Of a DNA stretch of 64,000 bases, positions 23,834 to 36,495 are shown in pieces. Source of the DNA: Udeniomyces pyricola (Eukaryota; Basidiomycota; Tremellomycetes; Cystofilobasidiales; Mrakiaceae); the NCBI GenBank assembly GCA_039545295.1, contig BCIK01000017.1:248001-312000 (forward strand), written 5' to 3'. The notes beneath the pieces are model-generated. The model saw nothing but the letters and a program-made list of their open reading frames with translations, ran no database searches and was not told the origin of the DNA. The translations under genes were made by a program, and so were the position numbers. Numbering within the stretch: the first letter of the stretch is position 1; each line of letters starts with the position of its first letter.

Positions 23834-23985
23834 GATGCTCACAGATCGGTTCAGCCACGTCGACAGGCTGGTGGATATCAGCTTACTTACTGACTCGCTC
23901 ACTCGGAACATTCAGAGAGGGAGGGAAGGTTGAGAGTACACTTCACGCTCATCGCGTTCGATCGAGTGAGGACAACACTGGGTTG

Positions 23986-24348
23986 ACCACTTCACATTGT
24001 TGTCGTCGTCGTCGAGCCAACGAGGACGAGGACAAGGAAAAGGACGCGGTCGAGGACCACAACACCCACACCCACACCCACAACATCCACACCCTCAACT
24101 TCAACCTCAACCGCGACCGCGAAGCCGAGATCGATGCCAAGGAGCGCGCCGTCCGGCTGGAGTACAGCGCATGGCTCAGGAGGCGAGAGCTGATGCGACG
24201 TGCGATGGCGGGCGTGTCCCGCTCGGACGACGACGACGACGACGACGATGAGCCCGTGGGCGGGGCGTTCGACGACTTCTTGAGTGCTCTCGTCGAGGAG
24301 GATGAGGATGAGGATGAGGGCTGGTCGTCTCTCCGCTTGACCTACTAG
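23986..24348 (+). pseudogene. orphan acidic coding segment, possible 3' exon
   Basis: An open stretch ends at TAG 24346-24348 with protein-like content: a His/Asn repeat, then charged helical sequence (DREAEIDAKERAVRLEYSAW, RRRELMRRAM), an Asp run and FDDFLSALVEEDEDED. No ATG opens this frame before 24190, so it needs an upstream exon that I could not find. It may be the last exon of a short gene or a decayed gene. No family is recognised. Confidence 0.25.
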
Positions 24349-25122
24349 ACAGGCTCAGGTCTGTCGTGTGTCCTCTGTCCTCTGCTTTCTGCTTTCTGCG
24401 CTCTGCCCCTTACCCTCGTATCTGGCATGAGGATAAGGAGAGTCATCGAGTACGATGTCAAGAGCTGGTCTCTTTTCTTCTCTCGACTTTCCTTTACTTC
24501 ACCCTCATCGAAGTCCTGTCCTCTTCTCTCCTCTTGTTGTTGTGGTTGTGGTTGTTGCTATTGCTATCGTTGTTAGTCTTGTTGTCGGTACCTTTCTTTT
24601 CTTGTTTTTTTTTTCTCTTTCTTTTCTCTATTATTCCTTTTCTTCCTCTATCTATCCAGTTTCTACTCTTCTGTCATGTCTAGTTTACCTTACTCTTAGT
24701 TTCTCTTCTCCTTCTTCTTTCACTTGAATCTTCTCTCCTTTTCCTTTTCCTTTTCCTTTTCTTTTTCATTCTCTTCTTCATCTGATACCCCTCCTACCAT
24801 ACCGATTCCCTTCTCTTTTCTTCCCTCAACACCCTTTCTCCTTTCGTCTACCCTATCTACTTCATACTCCGATCGTCCTCCTAGCTAACACCTCCTTGCC
24901 CACCTAGTTTGGTCCTTACCCTTAATCCTTTTTATTCCCAAAAAGAGATCCTCGTACCTTTGGATCTCGCTCGTTCGATCTTCTTTTCGAATTTCGATCC
25001 ATGACTATTCAGTCTACCCATTTCATACCTCAAGATTCTCCCTCGAGCTCAATCGGTGAACAAAACCCTACCATCGCGCATGGACGAGTCTAGTCCCCCT
25101 CTTCAGTTCATGATGAGTGAGA

Positions 25123-25124
<2 letters not shown>

Positions 25125-25153
<29 letters not shown>
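25125..25153. repeat. 29-nt A homopolymer
   Basis: Uninterrupted A run in spacer DNA between 24.4 and 26 kb. Confidence 0.8.
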
Positions 25154-25155
<2 letters not shown>

Positions 25156-25969
25156 CCTCCCATATCTGATGACGGACGACGTCACGTCCAAGATATCATG
25201 GTCGTTGGTTCCGGCCATCGAGCTAGCGGATGGGAATCTGATTCTCGCGAGACATACATATACATATTACCAACATATAAGTATTAAAAATTTTCAGGCT
25301 CATGATGACAACCCCTGGCGGTTCACCTGGCGCTCTGCAGTACGACGACGGCGCATACTCTGCAGTAATATATATATACCTCAATGGGTTGTTGCAGGGA
25401 CTCGAAGCATGAATACGTGCATATAGTACAATCGCTAAGAAAATGAGTCAACGTTTGAACCAACGACTGCAGTGGCCCCTTTTAATGCATATACAATTCA
25501 ATCACTTGTAACCCAAACGGGATGATTCTGACCTGCAAAGCAGCTAGTCGGTTGGCATTTCTCTTTTTGTTTCTTTTTCAAAGAGCCGATGGATCGGTGA
25601 AGGGACTGGTCTATCATATAACATATACGTATGTGTATACGTATCCAACCCATTTTATCTACTGTAATTCGATCATCTGGTGCATTCCGATCATGAGCTG
25701 CTTCTGCCACGAGAACTCAATGCCCTCTCGATCTCCTGCTGTCATTAAGATCGCGTACGAGCTGACTCGATCCCGGACCATACACTGCAGACAGAACCCC
25801 CCCCCCCCCCTGAGTGCCAAGTCATTGATCCATCAACATATCCATTCATACATCCGTCTATCCATGCTCTCCCAAACTGATACAATACATCCAACGAAAC
25901 CCCTCTTCAACCCTTACACACCCCCCCCCCCTCACCATCATCCCCCTGCTATCTCTCCCATTCTCGCTC

Positions 25970-28840
<2,871 letters not shown>

Positions 28841-30939
28841 TCAGGGTTGTTTTTCTTTGCCTTGTTCTGCTGTGGCCTGTAAGGATGCGCTTGGGTTCGG
28901 GGATCCGACGAGGGAACAACGTATGAAGGGCTGGTTGGGTACGTACGGGGAGGAAGCAGAAGGGGAAGAGGTGGGTGAAATGGCTGGCAGACCGTCGGCT
29001 TGCGGGCGGATAGCGGATGCGACGGATAAGGCCAAAAAACATGACGCAGAGAAGCAGGAGGGAAGAAATGACGAGGATGAGGTCAAAGGTGACTAAGCGA
29101 ACCAAGAGTCAAATGACAGAGGAAGAAATGGAAAGGGGGAGGGGATCAGCAAGGTGCCAATGAAAACCGTACATGGACTCTCATAGCGAACAAGATGATG
29201 GAAAAGATGCGACTGACAGTCTATGGGATCGAGAATACGACGGTCGAGGTACTTGTATCTAGGACCCATGGGTCTGTGAGATCATTCCGTAGTGAGTCGT
29301 ACTCGGACTGGTCAGCTTGAGCGACGCGTTTGCCTCATCCCTCTCCCCTTGCGCTCTTTGACCGACTCACCCATTGACGTAGCGACAGTTTCCCGCATAG
29401 CAGTACTGGCCATCGATCTTTCTTCGGTCGGGCATGGACCAGAATTCATCACCCCACCGGCCAGCATAGTCGAGGAGATCCGATGGCCAATCGTTGCCTT
29501 CCGTCGGGACAAACGTGAGGTATTGCGACCACCAGGATGAGGTAGACGTGTTGAGCCAGAACGAGCGATAATTTTGGGTAGGATCCCTGCAGAATGAGAT
29601 TGGTTTGGACCGTGCCAAAGGAAGGGCACAAACAGAAAGTGGAAAAATCAACAAGAGAGATCGAAGGAAAAGGTGGATATATGCACTATGACAGCGTGGT
29701 GTCCGACGAGAACGCACCAAACAGGGCCAGCAGAGGTCGTGTCTGAGAGCAGTCCGAACGGTAGGATATACTCATGAACTCTAGATATGAGTTTAAGGTA
29801 CGAAATAGGGAAGCGCATAAGGAAGTGAATGGGCAGAGAAAATGGAATTGCAGGAACACGCATTTATGTTATGAGCGAAATCGTCTCCGCCTCCGAGTGT
29901 CACACATGAGTGGGAATTGACAAGATAACTCACCCAGGTGTGCCATAAAGTGCATGGCTTCCCTCTGCCGAATACACAAGTGGTCTCTCCTCCCATCCCC
30001 ATTCCTTTTTGGCCCCCGGGAGGTTGACTCCTTTGCCGATAACGTCAAATGGCCAGACTTCGCCAAAGGCATGCTCTGAGAGGAAGAGCTGCTGGGGTGT
30101 GCCTTCCCAAAAGCGAATCATGACGTGTTCCCTGAACATTCGGCAGGGATACGCGAGCAAAAGTTGAGGTCAGGAGAGGGGAATACAATGAGCTAAATAT
30201 TACACGTAGATCCACTCGGTGAGCATCAGATCCGGGAGACGCGACACACCAATCGCCGATATGATCTCCGAAGCGAAGGCCGAAGAGTTTGTTGCCTTCA
30301 TTGTATCTGCTCAAAATTGAGAATTTAGCATCAGCGACAGCTCCAACACAGACAGAGAACGGGTGTCTAATATCTCCTTCCCCTCCCTTGCTTCTTTCTC
30401 CCTACTCTCTGCCCTCTTGACACTTTGACGTACGAATAAAAAGTGAAGTAGAATGCGTCGAGATAGCCGGGTCCAATGATTTCACTCTTGTCGACGAGGA
30501 CGATGATGATCTCACTCTCACTCCTCCCCCGTGCGTCTGGCATGCCATAATCACTACCGAGCCAATCAGCTTCCCCTCTCTTGAATGCCTCGTCCATGAC
30601 ACCCGCCTCGAGGTAGAGATCACTCCGATTGCCCATGAAGCCCATGTTGTGTTCGGTTAGTGGGCTTGAAGGAGGTGAGGATACCGTGCTAGCGTTGACG
30701 GAGAATGTCATGCTTGTTTTGGAGAGATGGGTAGAGATACGGGAAGGAAGGTAGAGCTCATCTTTGTCGAGATGAATTAAGGGCGCATGTTGCAGGACGT
30801 ATGGAGGGATAGGACCGGAGGATTGGGGCGGGGGAAGAGGCGGAGGGCCAGGTGAAGGGATTGCAAGGGTTGCGCGTGTCGAGAGGAGGCAGAGACAGAG
30901 CGAGAGGAGCGAATTCGGCAGAGGGAAAGGATCTAGCAT
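28841..30939 (-). CDS. VPS62-family secretory/vacuolar sorting protein
   Basis: I infer eight exons: 30939-30434, 30306-30250, 30131-29934, 29780-29718, 29586-29371, 29273-29173, 29092-28947 and 28876-28841, 440 residues. The N-terminus is a signal peptide (LLSLCLCLLSTRATLA). The body follows the Vps62/DUF946 pattern: APLIHLDKDELYLPS, then YNEGNKLFGLRFGDHIGDW|EHVMIRF, HAFGEVWPF, EGSHALYGTPG, YILPFGLLSDTTSAGPVWDP and YAGRWGDEF. It ends in GPMGPRYKYLDR, a single membrane helix (DLILVISSLLLLCVMFFGLI) and a basic tail. Yeast Vps62 is linked to cytoplasm-to-vacuole traffic; the molecular role is poorly known. The membrane anchor is placed by a splice that removes an in-frame stop, so exons 6-8 are less certain than exons 1-5. 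Confidence 0.8.
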
Positions 30940-31750
30940 AGTCAGTCAGCGATTAGACCGATGATGAGGGATAAAAATGAGAGAGGACTATTGCTGGAAG
31001 GTCGAGAGGAGGGGGCACGGATGAATGAAGAGGGTTCGAAGGCGTTGTAAGCAACACGGGCGAAAGCTGGTAAGACGTCCAGCAGGGGCTGCAACCAAGA
31101 TCGGGCTCACAGCCAAAGCGATTGTATTGTGACTGTATTGATCTTTCGGGTAGCGTGTAGATTGTCGGATTGCAGAGGGCCGTAAGGGAACACAGCGTCT
31201 GATTGAATCCAGGGTCGAAGAGGTACTAGGGTGAGAGGGAAGGGAAAAGGGGAGGGGGCTTGTTCAGGTCCGTTGGATTCGATGAGGGGCGAAGCAGGAT
31301 GGCTATGTTGCTCTTTCAAAAAAGACTGCTAGCCGATGGGAGGAGTACCGGTTGAGTAGCCGGCTAGATTGTGAAAGCGGGAGATCGAACAGAACGAGCA
31401 ACACTACAGAGGGCGCAGATCTGTTGGGGGTTGGCGACTAGCATTCGTCAGCTTATGCTGTCTACAAGCAAGTCGTACAAAGGATTAGGTGCTCGATGCG
31501 CCTCGGCATGGACCGGCCGGTTCGCCGAACCCGAGAGGATGATCGAGAGCGAAGATGTCACGTCGATCACAGGATTGTCCAAGGTTGACTTGTCGCTATT
31601 CGACGTCGGCGTCTAACCACATCACGTATGTAACGACGCTCCCTCGGCACCCGGCCCTTGCTTGGCGCACTGATACAGTCCCCATGATAGACACGATCTT
31701 TCTGCATGACGTGGCTCTGTGGCAGGCGTTATACTATTTCCTTTCCTGCA
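30940..31750. other. spacer, no gene recognised
   Basis: Between two genes on the minus strand. It should contain the VPS62-like promoter and the 3' flank of the small gene to the right. No supported exon is seen. Confidence 0.5.
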
Positions 31751-32414
31751 CTAATCACTGATCCTCACCGACCCTGCCGTCCCTCCTGCCACAACATGCA
31801 CACCCTCTTCCGCACCCCCGACCGTCCCATACCCCCTGTACGTTGTGTTCCTGCTTCCGAGCTCCCCTTCGGTCCCATCACTCGGCACGAGAGTCCGGTT
31901 GGATCGGCTCGATGATGGCCCAGTACTCATGGCCGTTTGTGCTTGCTGCTGTTCCTCGGCGATCTCTGCAGACGTCTCAGTCGAGAGCAGAGCCCGTCGG
32001 TCCTCATCGTCGAGAGCGTCAGCGAGGGATTCTTGACGACGGAGAATAGGGCAAGGCGTGGTACAGAAATGGCAAAGATGCAGTGACCATCTGGACGGAT
32101 TATCGAGGATCGATGACGGTGACAATCAGCACTACTCGCAACGATCTGCTTAATGAGTTCCCGAAGTTACGAGAGAATTCAATGAAATTCACGATGGTGC
32201 TGATATACGTGAGGATGACATGATAGCATACATGCAAGGGGTGATGAATGCATCAGCTCAATTCCTTGGAGGGATTGCATGCAAGGTCGATCGAATTGGA
32301 ATGTGCCGGGCCAATCGGTGGAGAATTCTTACCAATGTTGCTACAATCCTGGAGGCAGCCATCGCATCCGAGGCAGAGCAATGTGAAGAATTGGCCAAGG
32401 AGCCAGTCGAGCAT
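31751..32414 (-). CDS. hypothetical 120-residue protein, possible LAMTOR1/Ego1-like
   Basis: I propose two exons: 32414-32333 and 32031-31751. Exon 1 encodes a short hydrophobic, Cys-rich N-terminus (LLGQFFTLLCLGCDGCLQDC) that could be lipidated or membrane-bound. Exon 2 begins with the helical, acidic ESLADALDDEDRRALLSTET, then a Gln/Ser-rich linker, and ends with YRGYGTVGG and a short tail. A Cys-rich membrane-attached N-terminus followed by an acidic helix is the general layout of the lysosomal anchors LAMTOR1/Ego1. There is no decisive motif, so that likeness is only a suggestion. The 301-nt intron is long for this contig and could hide another exon. The gene faces the epsin gene across 257 bp. 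Confidence 0.5.
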
Positions 32415-32671
32415 TTCTTCTTGAATGACAGAGGGAATGAATCGACGGTGGTCCAAGGATAAGCCTAGCCGACCTTACGTGGGTCGAACGAATATGGATT
32501 GCAGCGTGGGAGCAGCTAACTGAGCTGACTATGACAAGCCGCCGCCGTGGTTGTGTGTGGGCTTGGAGCTTGACATTGCCCTCCATCGTCCTCCTTGTCG
32601 TCTCCCTCCCTCCCCCTTGCGGTGCTTCCTCACTCCATCCTCTTCCCTCTCTTAGATCACTCAACTCCACC
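32415..32671. promoter_or_regulatory. divergent promoter region
   Basis: A 257-bp gap between start codons of the small minus-strand gene and the epsin gene. It has a CT-rich tract leading into the epsin ATG (32580-32660). Shared control is inferred only from the arrangement. Confidence 0.4.
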
Positions 32672-35600
32672 ATGTCCGGCGCCATCCAGTCCTTTGGCAA
32701 AGGTGCCATTCGAGTCGCTAAAAATTACACCAAGGGTTATTCAGATACTCAGGTCGGTCCCATCCCTCTCTGCCCATCACCCCCTACCCCCCCCTCTTCT
32801 TTCGCGCGACCCTCCATCATCTTGGCTGTGTATGCACTTCTGTAGACCCGACTATGTCTCAATTCCATCCATCCTATGCCATGCTCTGTCCTGATCCGCT
32901 CTCGGAACATGAGCCTCGATGATCCCTTACATCATCTCCGCGCCTATGACACCGGTCGCTCCATTGAACCTATATCCCATCGAGCCGCCGACCTCGCAAC
33001 AAGTGGGCCGACACTGCCCTCTCGCCCGCCTTGCCGAGCCTTCGCACTCCCTTCTCTTGCATGCTGCGCCCCAAGTCGATGGCTTCCCCTTGACCGGTCT
33101 CACTTCACCCGTGGCTCTCATGTGGATCTTATGTTGAATCACTTCAACTTCTTCTCTGCTGGTAACCTATTCTAGACCAAAGTCAGGGAGGCCACTTCGA
33201 ACGATGCATGGGGTCCCTCGGGTACGCAGATGAACGAGATTGCTCAGCTCACCTACAATCAGTGCGTCGTCCTTCTTCCTCGTCGTGTCCGAGCCTTGTT
33301 TCGTGCCCGGGCTACACTGCTGTAGACTGACAGATTGCCCCTCATCAGAAATGACTTTGTAGAGATCATGGAAATGCTCGATAAGCGACTCAACGACAAG
33401 GGCAAGAACTGGCGTCACGTCTTCAAGGTCAAGCTCGAGCCCTTCTCTTCCCCTCTGACCTTCCTCCGTTATACCATGCATCATAGACTGACGCAAGTTG
33501 CCCATCCTGGATATATCGCTTCTTCAGGCACTCACTGTTCTCGACTACTGTCTTCATGCCGGCTCGGAGAACGTTGTTATCTACTTCAAGGACAATCTCT
33601 ACATCATCAAGTCAGTCGCTTAGCCTTGTCCTGAATCAGCGATGCTCCCATCGCGTCACCCTCCCTTTTATCTTTCCCTTGAAGTGACGTGATCAAACGC
33701 TGACGAATATACGACGCGTCTCGTTTTAACTCTAGGACGCTCAAGGAGTTTGTTTATGTCGATGACACGGACAAGGATGTTGGAGCCAACGTTCGACAAA
33801 AGTAGGCGTCTATCATCGCACAGGACGCGTGCGACGTTAGACTCTGGCTTATAGCGTGATACCGAGCCAAGAACTGATGGGTTCTTCAATTTTACGCGAT
33901 GTCCTTCTCCCGGTGTTGATACACAGAGCCAAAGATATTACCAACCTCTTGATGGACGAGTCTCGACTCAGGGAGGAACGACGTTCGCGAGGTGCCATGC
34001 AAGATCGTATGGCCGGCAACCCCCGTAGATCCGAAGCCGATGATGACGAGAATCGCCTCAGGTGATTTGCCGTTCATCTCATCTATCCACGATCGATGTC
34101 ATCATCTGTGGAATGATCTGACTTTGATGTGTGTCAACTCCTTTCATGCCATGATACAGGCGATCGGATCAACCCAGACGCAAGCCTCAGCGGAGCGAGG
34201 ACGACGATCTTCAAAAGGCTATTCGAGAGTCACTCAACACTGATACCGATGCAGAGAAGAAGAGGCGAGAAAAGGAGTGAGTGAGATGGATGTCTAACGC
34301 GAATACCATTGATCGGCAGCGTTTCAGAAGCAACATCTTCATGCGAGTTGGCGGAAGCTAACACATCTCTCACCGGTTTTCGTTTGGTACTTCCACTGCA
34401 GGGAGGCCGAGTTGCGCAAGGTCCTCGCGCTCTCAGAACAGGAAGAAGCTGACAGGAAGAGAGAGGAGGATGAGAGGATTCGAAGAATAGACGAGCAGAA
34501 CTCAACGGCGCTGTTCGATGATTCATTACAGATGTGCGTTAGCAAGAATTCACCGCTCTCTACCTGGCAAGAGAGAGGTGAAGGATGGCGGAACAGCGCA
34601 AAAATGCTGCAATTGTGACTCAAACTAAACTTATTTTCGCCCCCATTCCTCCCTCCTGTGTGTCTATTCTCGTCCAGGAACGGCCAAAATGCGTATCAAC
34701 AGCAACAGCAACCGGATCTCTTTGCGCAGCAGACAGCTTACAACATGCAGCAGCCTCAACCGACGGGTGGATGGCCCTTGATTGACACTAGCTTTGGACA
34801 AGGCAGCCAGTTCAACGTGCGTTTCCTTTTCGAGACGATAGAGCTGAGGCGATCCCTTGGATGTTGAAGGAGGAAGGGGAAAGAGAGTGAGAGAGGGGGG
34901 GGGGAAGGGCAAGGGAAAGACAACCGACTTGGCCGTCTATGACGACTAACTTGTTCTTTGTCCGTTTTGATTGTTACTCGCAGCCGTTTTACCAGCAGCA
35001 GCAACAGCAACTCTTGGAGCAGCAGCAACAGGCTCAGCAGCAGTACCTCCAGATGCAGGTTCGTTCCCTTTGGTCTCGGACTTGATTCACTCGCTTTCTA
35101 TGCTGCTTTCTGTTGAGCTAGAATCTGACTTTCGCCATCGCGTCTCAACTTTGATTGTATCGCCTTTTTCCGAAGCAGTACCAGGCTCAGCAAGAACAAC
35201 AAGCTCGTGAACAGCAACAACAAGCTTACCTCTATCAACAACAGCAACTTGCCCTCCAGCAACAGCAACAACAGCTCATGCCTCAACCCACCGGCTACGG
35301 TTCCAACAATCCCTTTGCAGCGGGTTTCACACCCGCTCCTGTGCAGGCAACTCCGCCTCCTATGCCGGCGTTTCAGAGCTCGTTTAGTAATGCTCCACCG
35401 AGTCCACAGCCGATCTTTGAGTTGCCGAAGCCTCAACAACAGGCGAAGCCGCCAAAGAACGATGGCGAGAATGCGAGGTTGGCCATGTTGCTTGCGAATG
35501 GACGGTAAGTGTCATGTTTCTTTTTTTCTTTTTCTTTTTCTTTCGTCCTTTTTGTTTCATCTTTGGACTCCCCTTGCTCGTTTGGTCAAGCGTGGCTGGA

Positions 35601-35852
35601 TACGTAGAAAAGCTTTGTATCATGTAAGGACATCTTCTGATGCTTGCTTTGTCTTTGATCGAAACGCACAGTGAGGACGGTCTCGACACGTTTGGTAACA
35701 TTGGCGCGGCCCGTCTTCCGGCGCACTACACTCAAGGCCGCTTGATTGGCCAACAGACGGGTGCCAACAATCCGTTCGGGGCGGCGAGGGCGGGTGGAGG
35801 AGGGCAGCAGAGACAGCAAGCCCCATCAAGTGGAAACTTGGTTGACTTTTAA
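32672..35852 (+). CDS. epsin (ENTH-domain endocytic adaptor)
   Basis: Twelve exons (32672-32752, 33176-33261, 33349-33427, 33528-33610, 33736-33801, 33927-34061, 34160-34276, 34402-34533, 34678-34816, 34984-35058, 35179-35504, 35672-35852) encode 499 residues. The ENTH domain covers about residues 15-150 with its typical KVREATSNDAWGPSG, WRHVFKALTVLDYCLHAGSE and IKTLKEFVYVDDTDKDVGANVRQKA segments. Two ubiquitin-interacting motifs follow (DDDLQKAIRESLN and AELRKVLALSEQEE). The rest is Gln-rich with three NPF motifs for EH-domain partners (FNPFYQ, NNPFAA, NNPFGA). A final NLVDF resembles the C-terminal clathrin box. It should bind PI(4,5)P2, ubiquitinated cargo and clathrin at the plasma membrane. 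Intron 1 is long (423 nt) with a GTCGGT donor, the least certain junction. Confidence 0.93.
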
Positions 35853-36495
35853 GGACTTTCTTGTATGGGATTGGCTCGCAAATGGTGGCGGTGCTCGTTT
35901 GAGGGCAGGAGTGGAGTGGATACTGGAGCGAAAGGACTCGACGGTAGATGGACGATGTAGTGCGCGACGAATTTTAATTTCTTTTGTATCTGGATGCTTT
36001 TTTTTTTTTTTTTTTTTGGTTGAACTGAACATGTGGCCTGGAAGGTTGAGTTGGTATCGGCTAGCAGTTGTATGATATCACATCCACAGCAGAAGGTCGG
36101 CAAGCCTCGAGAGAATGTGCTGTTAATAATTCCAGTCTCAACACGAAACAACACGGACTTATGAAGATTCATTATCTGTGCAACCCCATGATTGGAGTCA
36201 TAATGATGTGTTATAAATGGCCGGAGCCGAGGGCAACGAATGAGAGCGCGGCGTTGTCCGGGGCTTCGAAATGGTGCCCACATGTTCATTGGCTGCACGG
36301 ACAAGACCGCTTATTGAACCAGATTGATCGATTCGTCTTGCGTCCCCAGCCTATCCGTCATCCACCAACGGCCACTCACAGACCTCGTCCACTCATAGAC
36401 CTCGTCCACTCAAAGACCTCGTCCACTCAAAGACCTCGTCCACTCAAAGACCTTGTCCACTCATCCAATGGGCTCATTCATCTGCCCGCCTTCAG
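35853..36495. other. spacer with tandem repeat before ABC gene
   Basis: It contains an 18-19-nt T run (about 36000-36018) after the epsin stop and a 17-bp tandem repeat (36381-36465) close to the start of the ABC transporter gene. No coding signal is seen. Confidence 0.55.
36381..36465. repeat. 17-bp tandem repeat, 5 copies
   Basis: Five head-to-tail units GACCTCGTCCACTCAWA, the middle three identical and the first and last slightly diverged. The array ends about 30 bp before the likely first ATG of the ABC transporter gene, so it lies in the promoter or 5' leader. Confidence 0.9.

Larger units (their letters stand above)
23463..25969. other. spacer with minisatellite and weak exon candidate
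   Basis: Apart from the tandem repeats and the acidic open segment at 23986-24348 listed separately, this 2.5-kb region is pyrimidine-rich (24370-24990) and then AT-rich (25160-25700), with a 29-nt A run at 25125-25153. No protein family is visible. Confidence 0.45.

Noticed and set aside
23618..23911. Frames encoding tetrapeptide repeats (MSAC/MSTH and GAHM)
   Set aside because: They arise from the 12-bp minisatellite, which leaves all frames open. Flanking sequence is not protein-like.
29860..29900. Possible mini-exon encoding DDFAHNIN in the VPS62-like gene
   Set aside because: The frame for that peptide cannot be reached from any AG acceptor with the phase left by the preceding exon; other phases hit a stop. 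Direct joining of 29934 to 29780 works.
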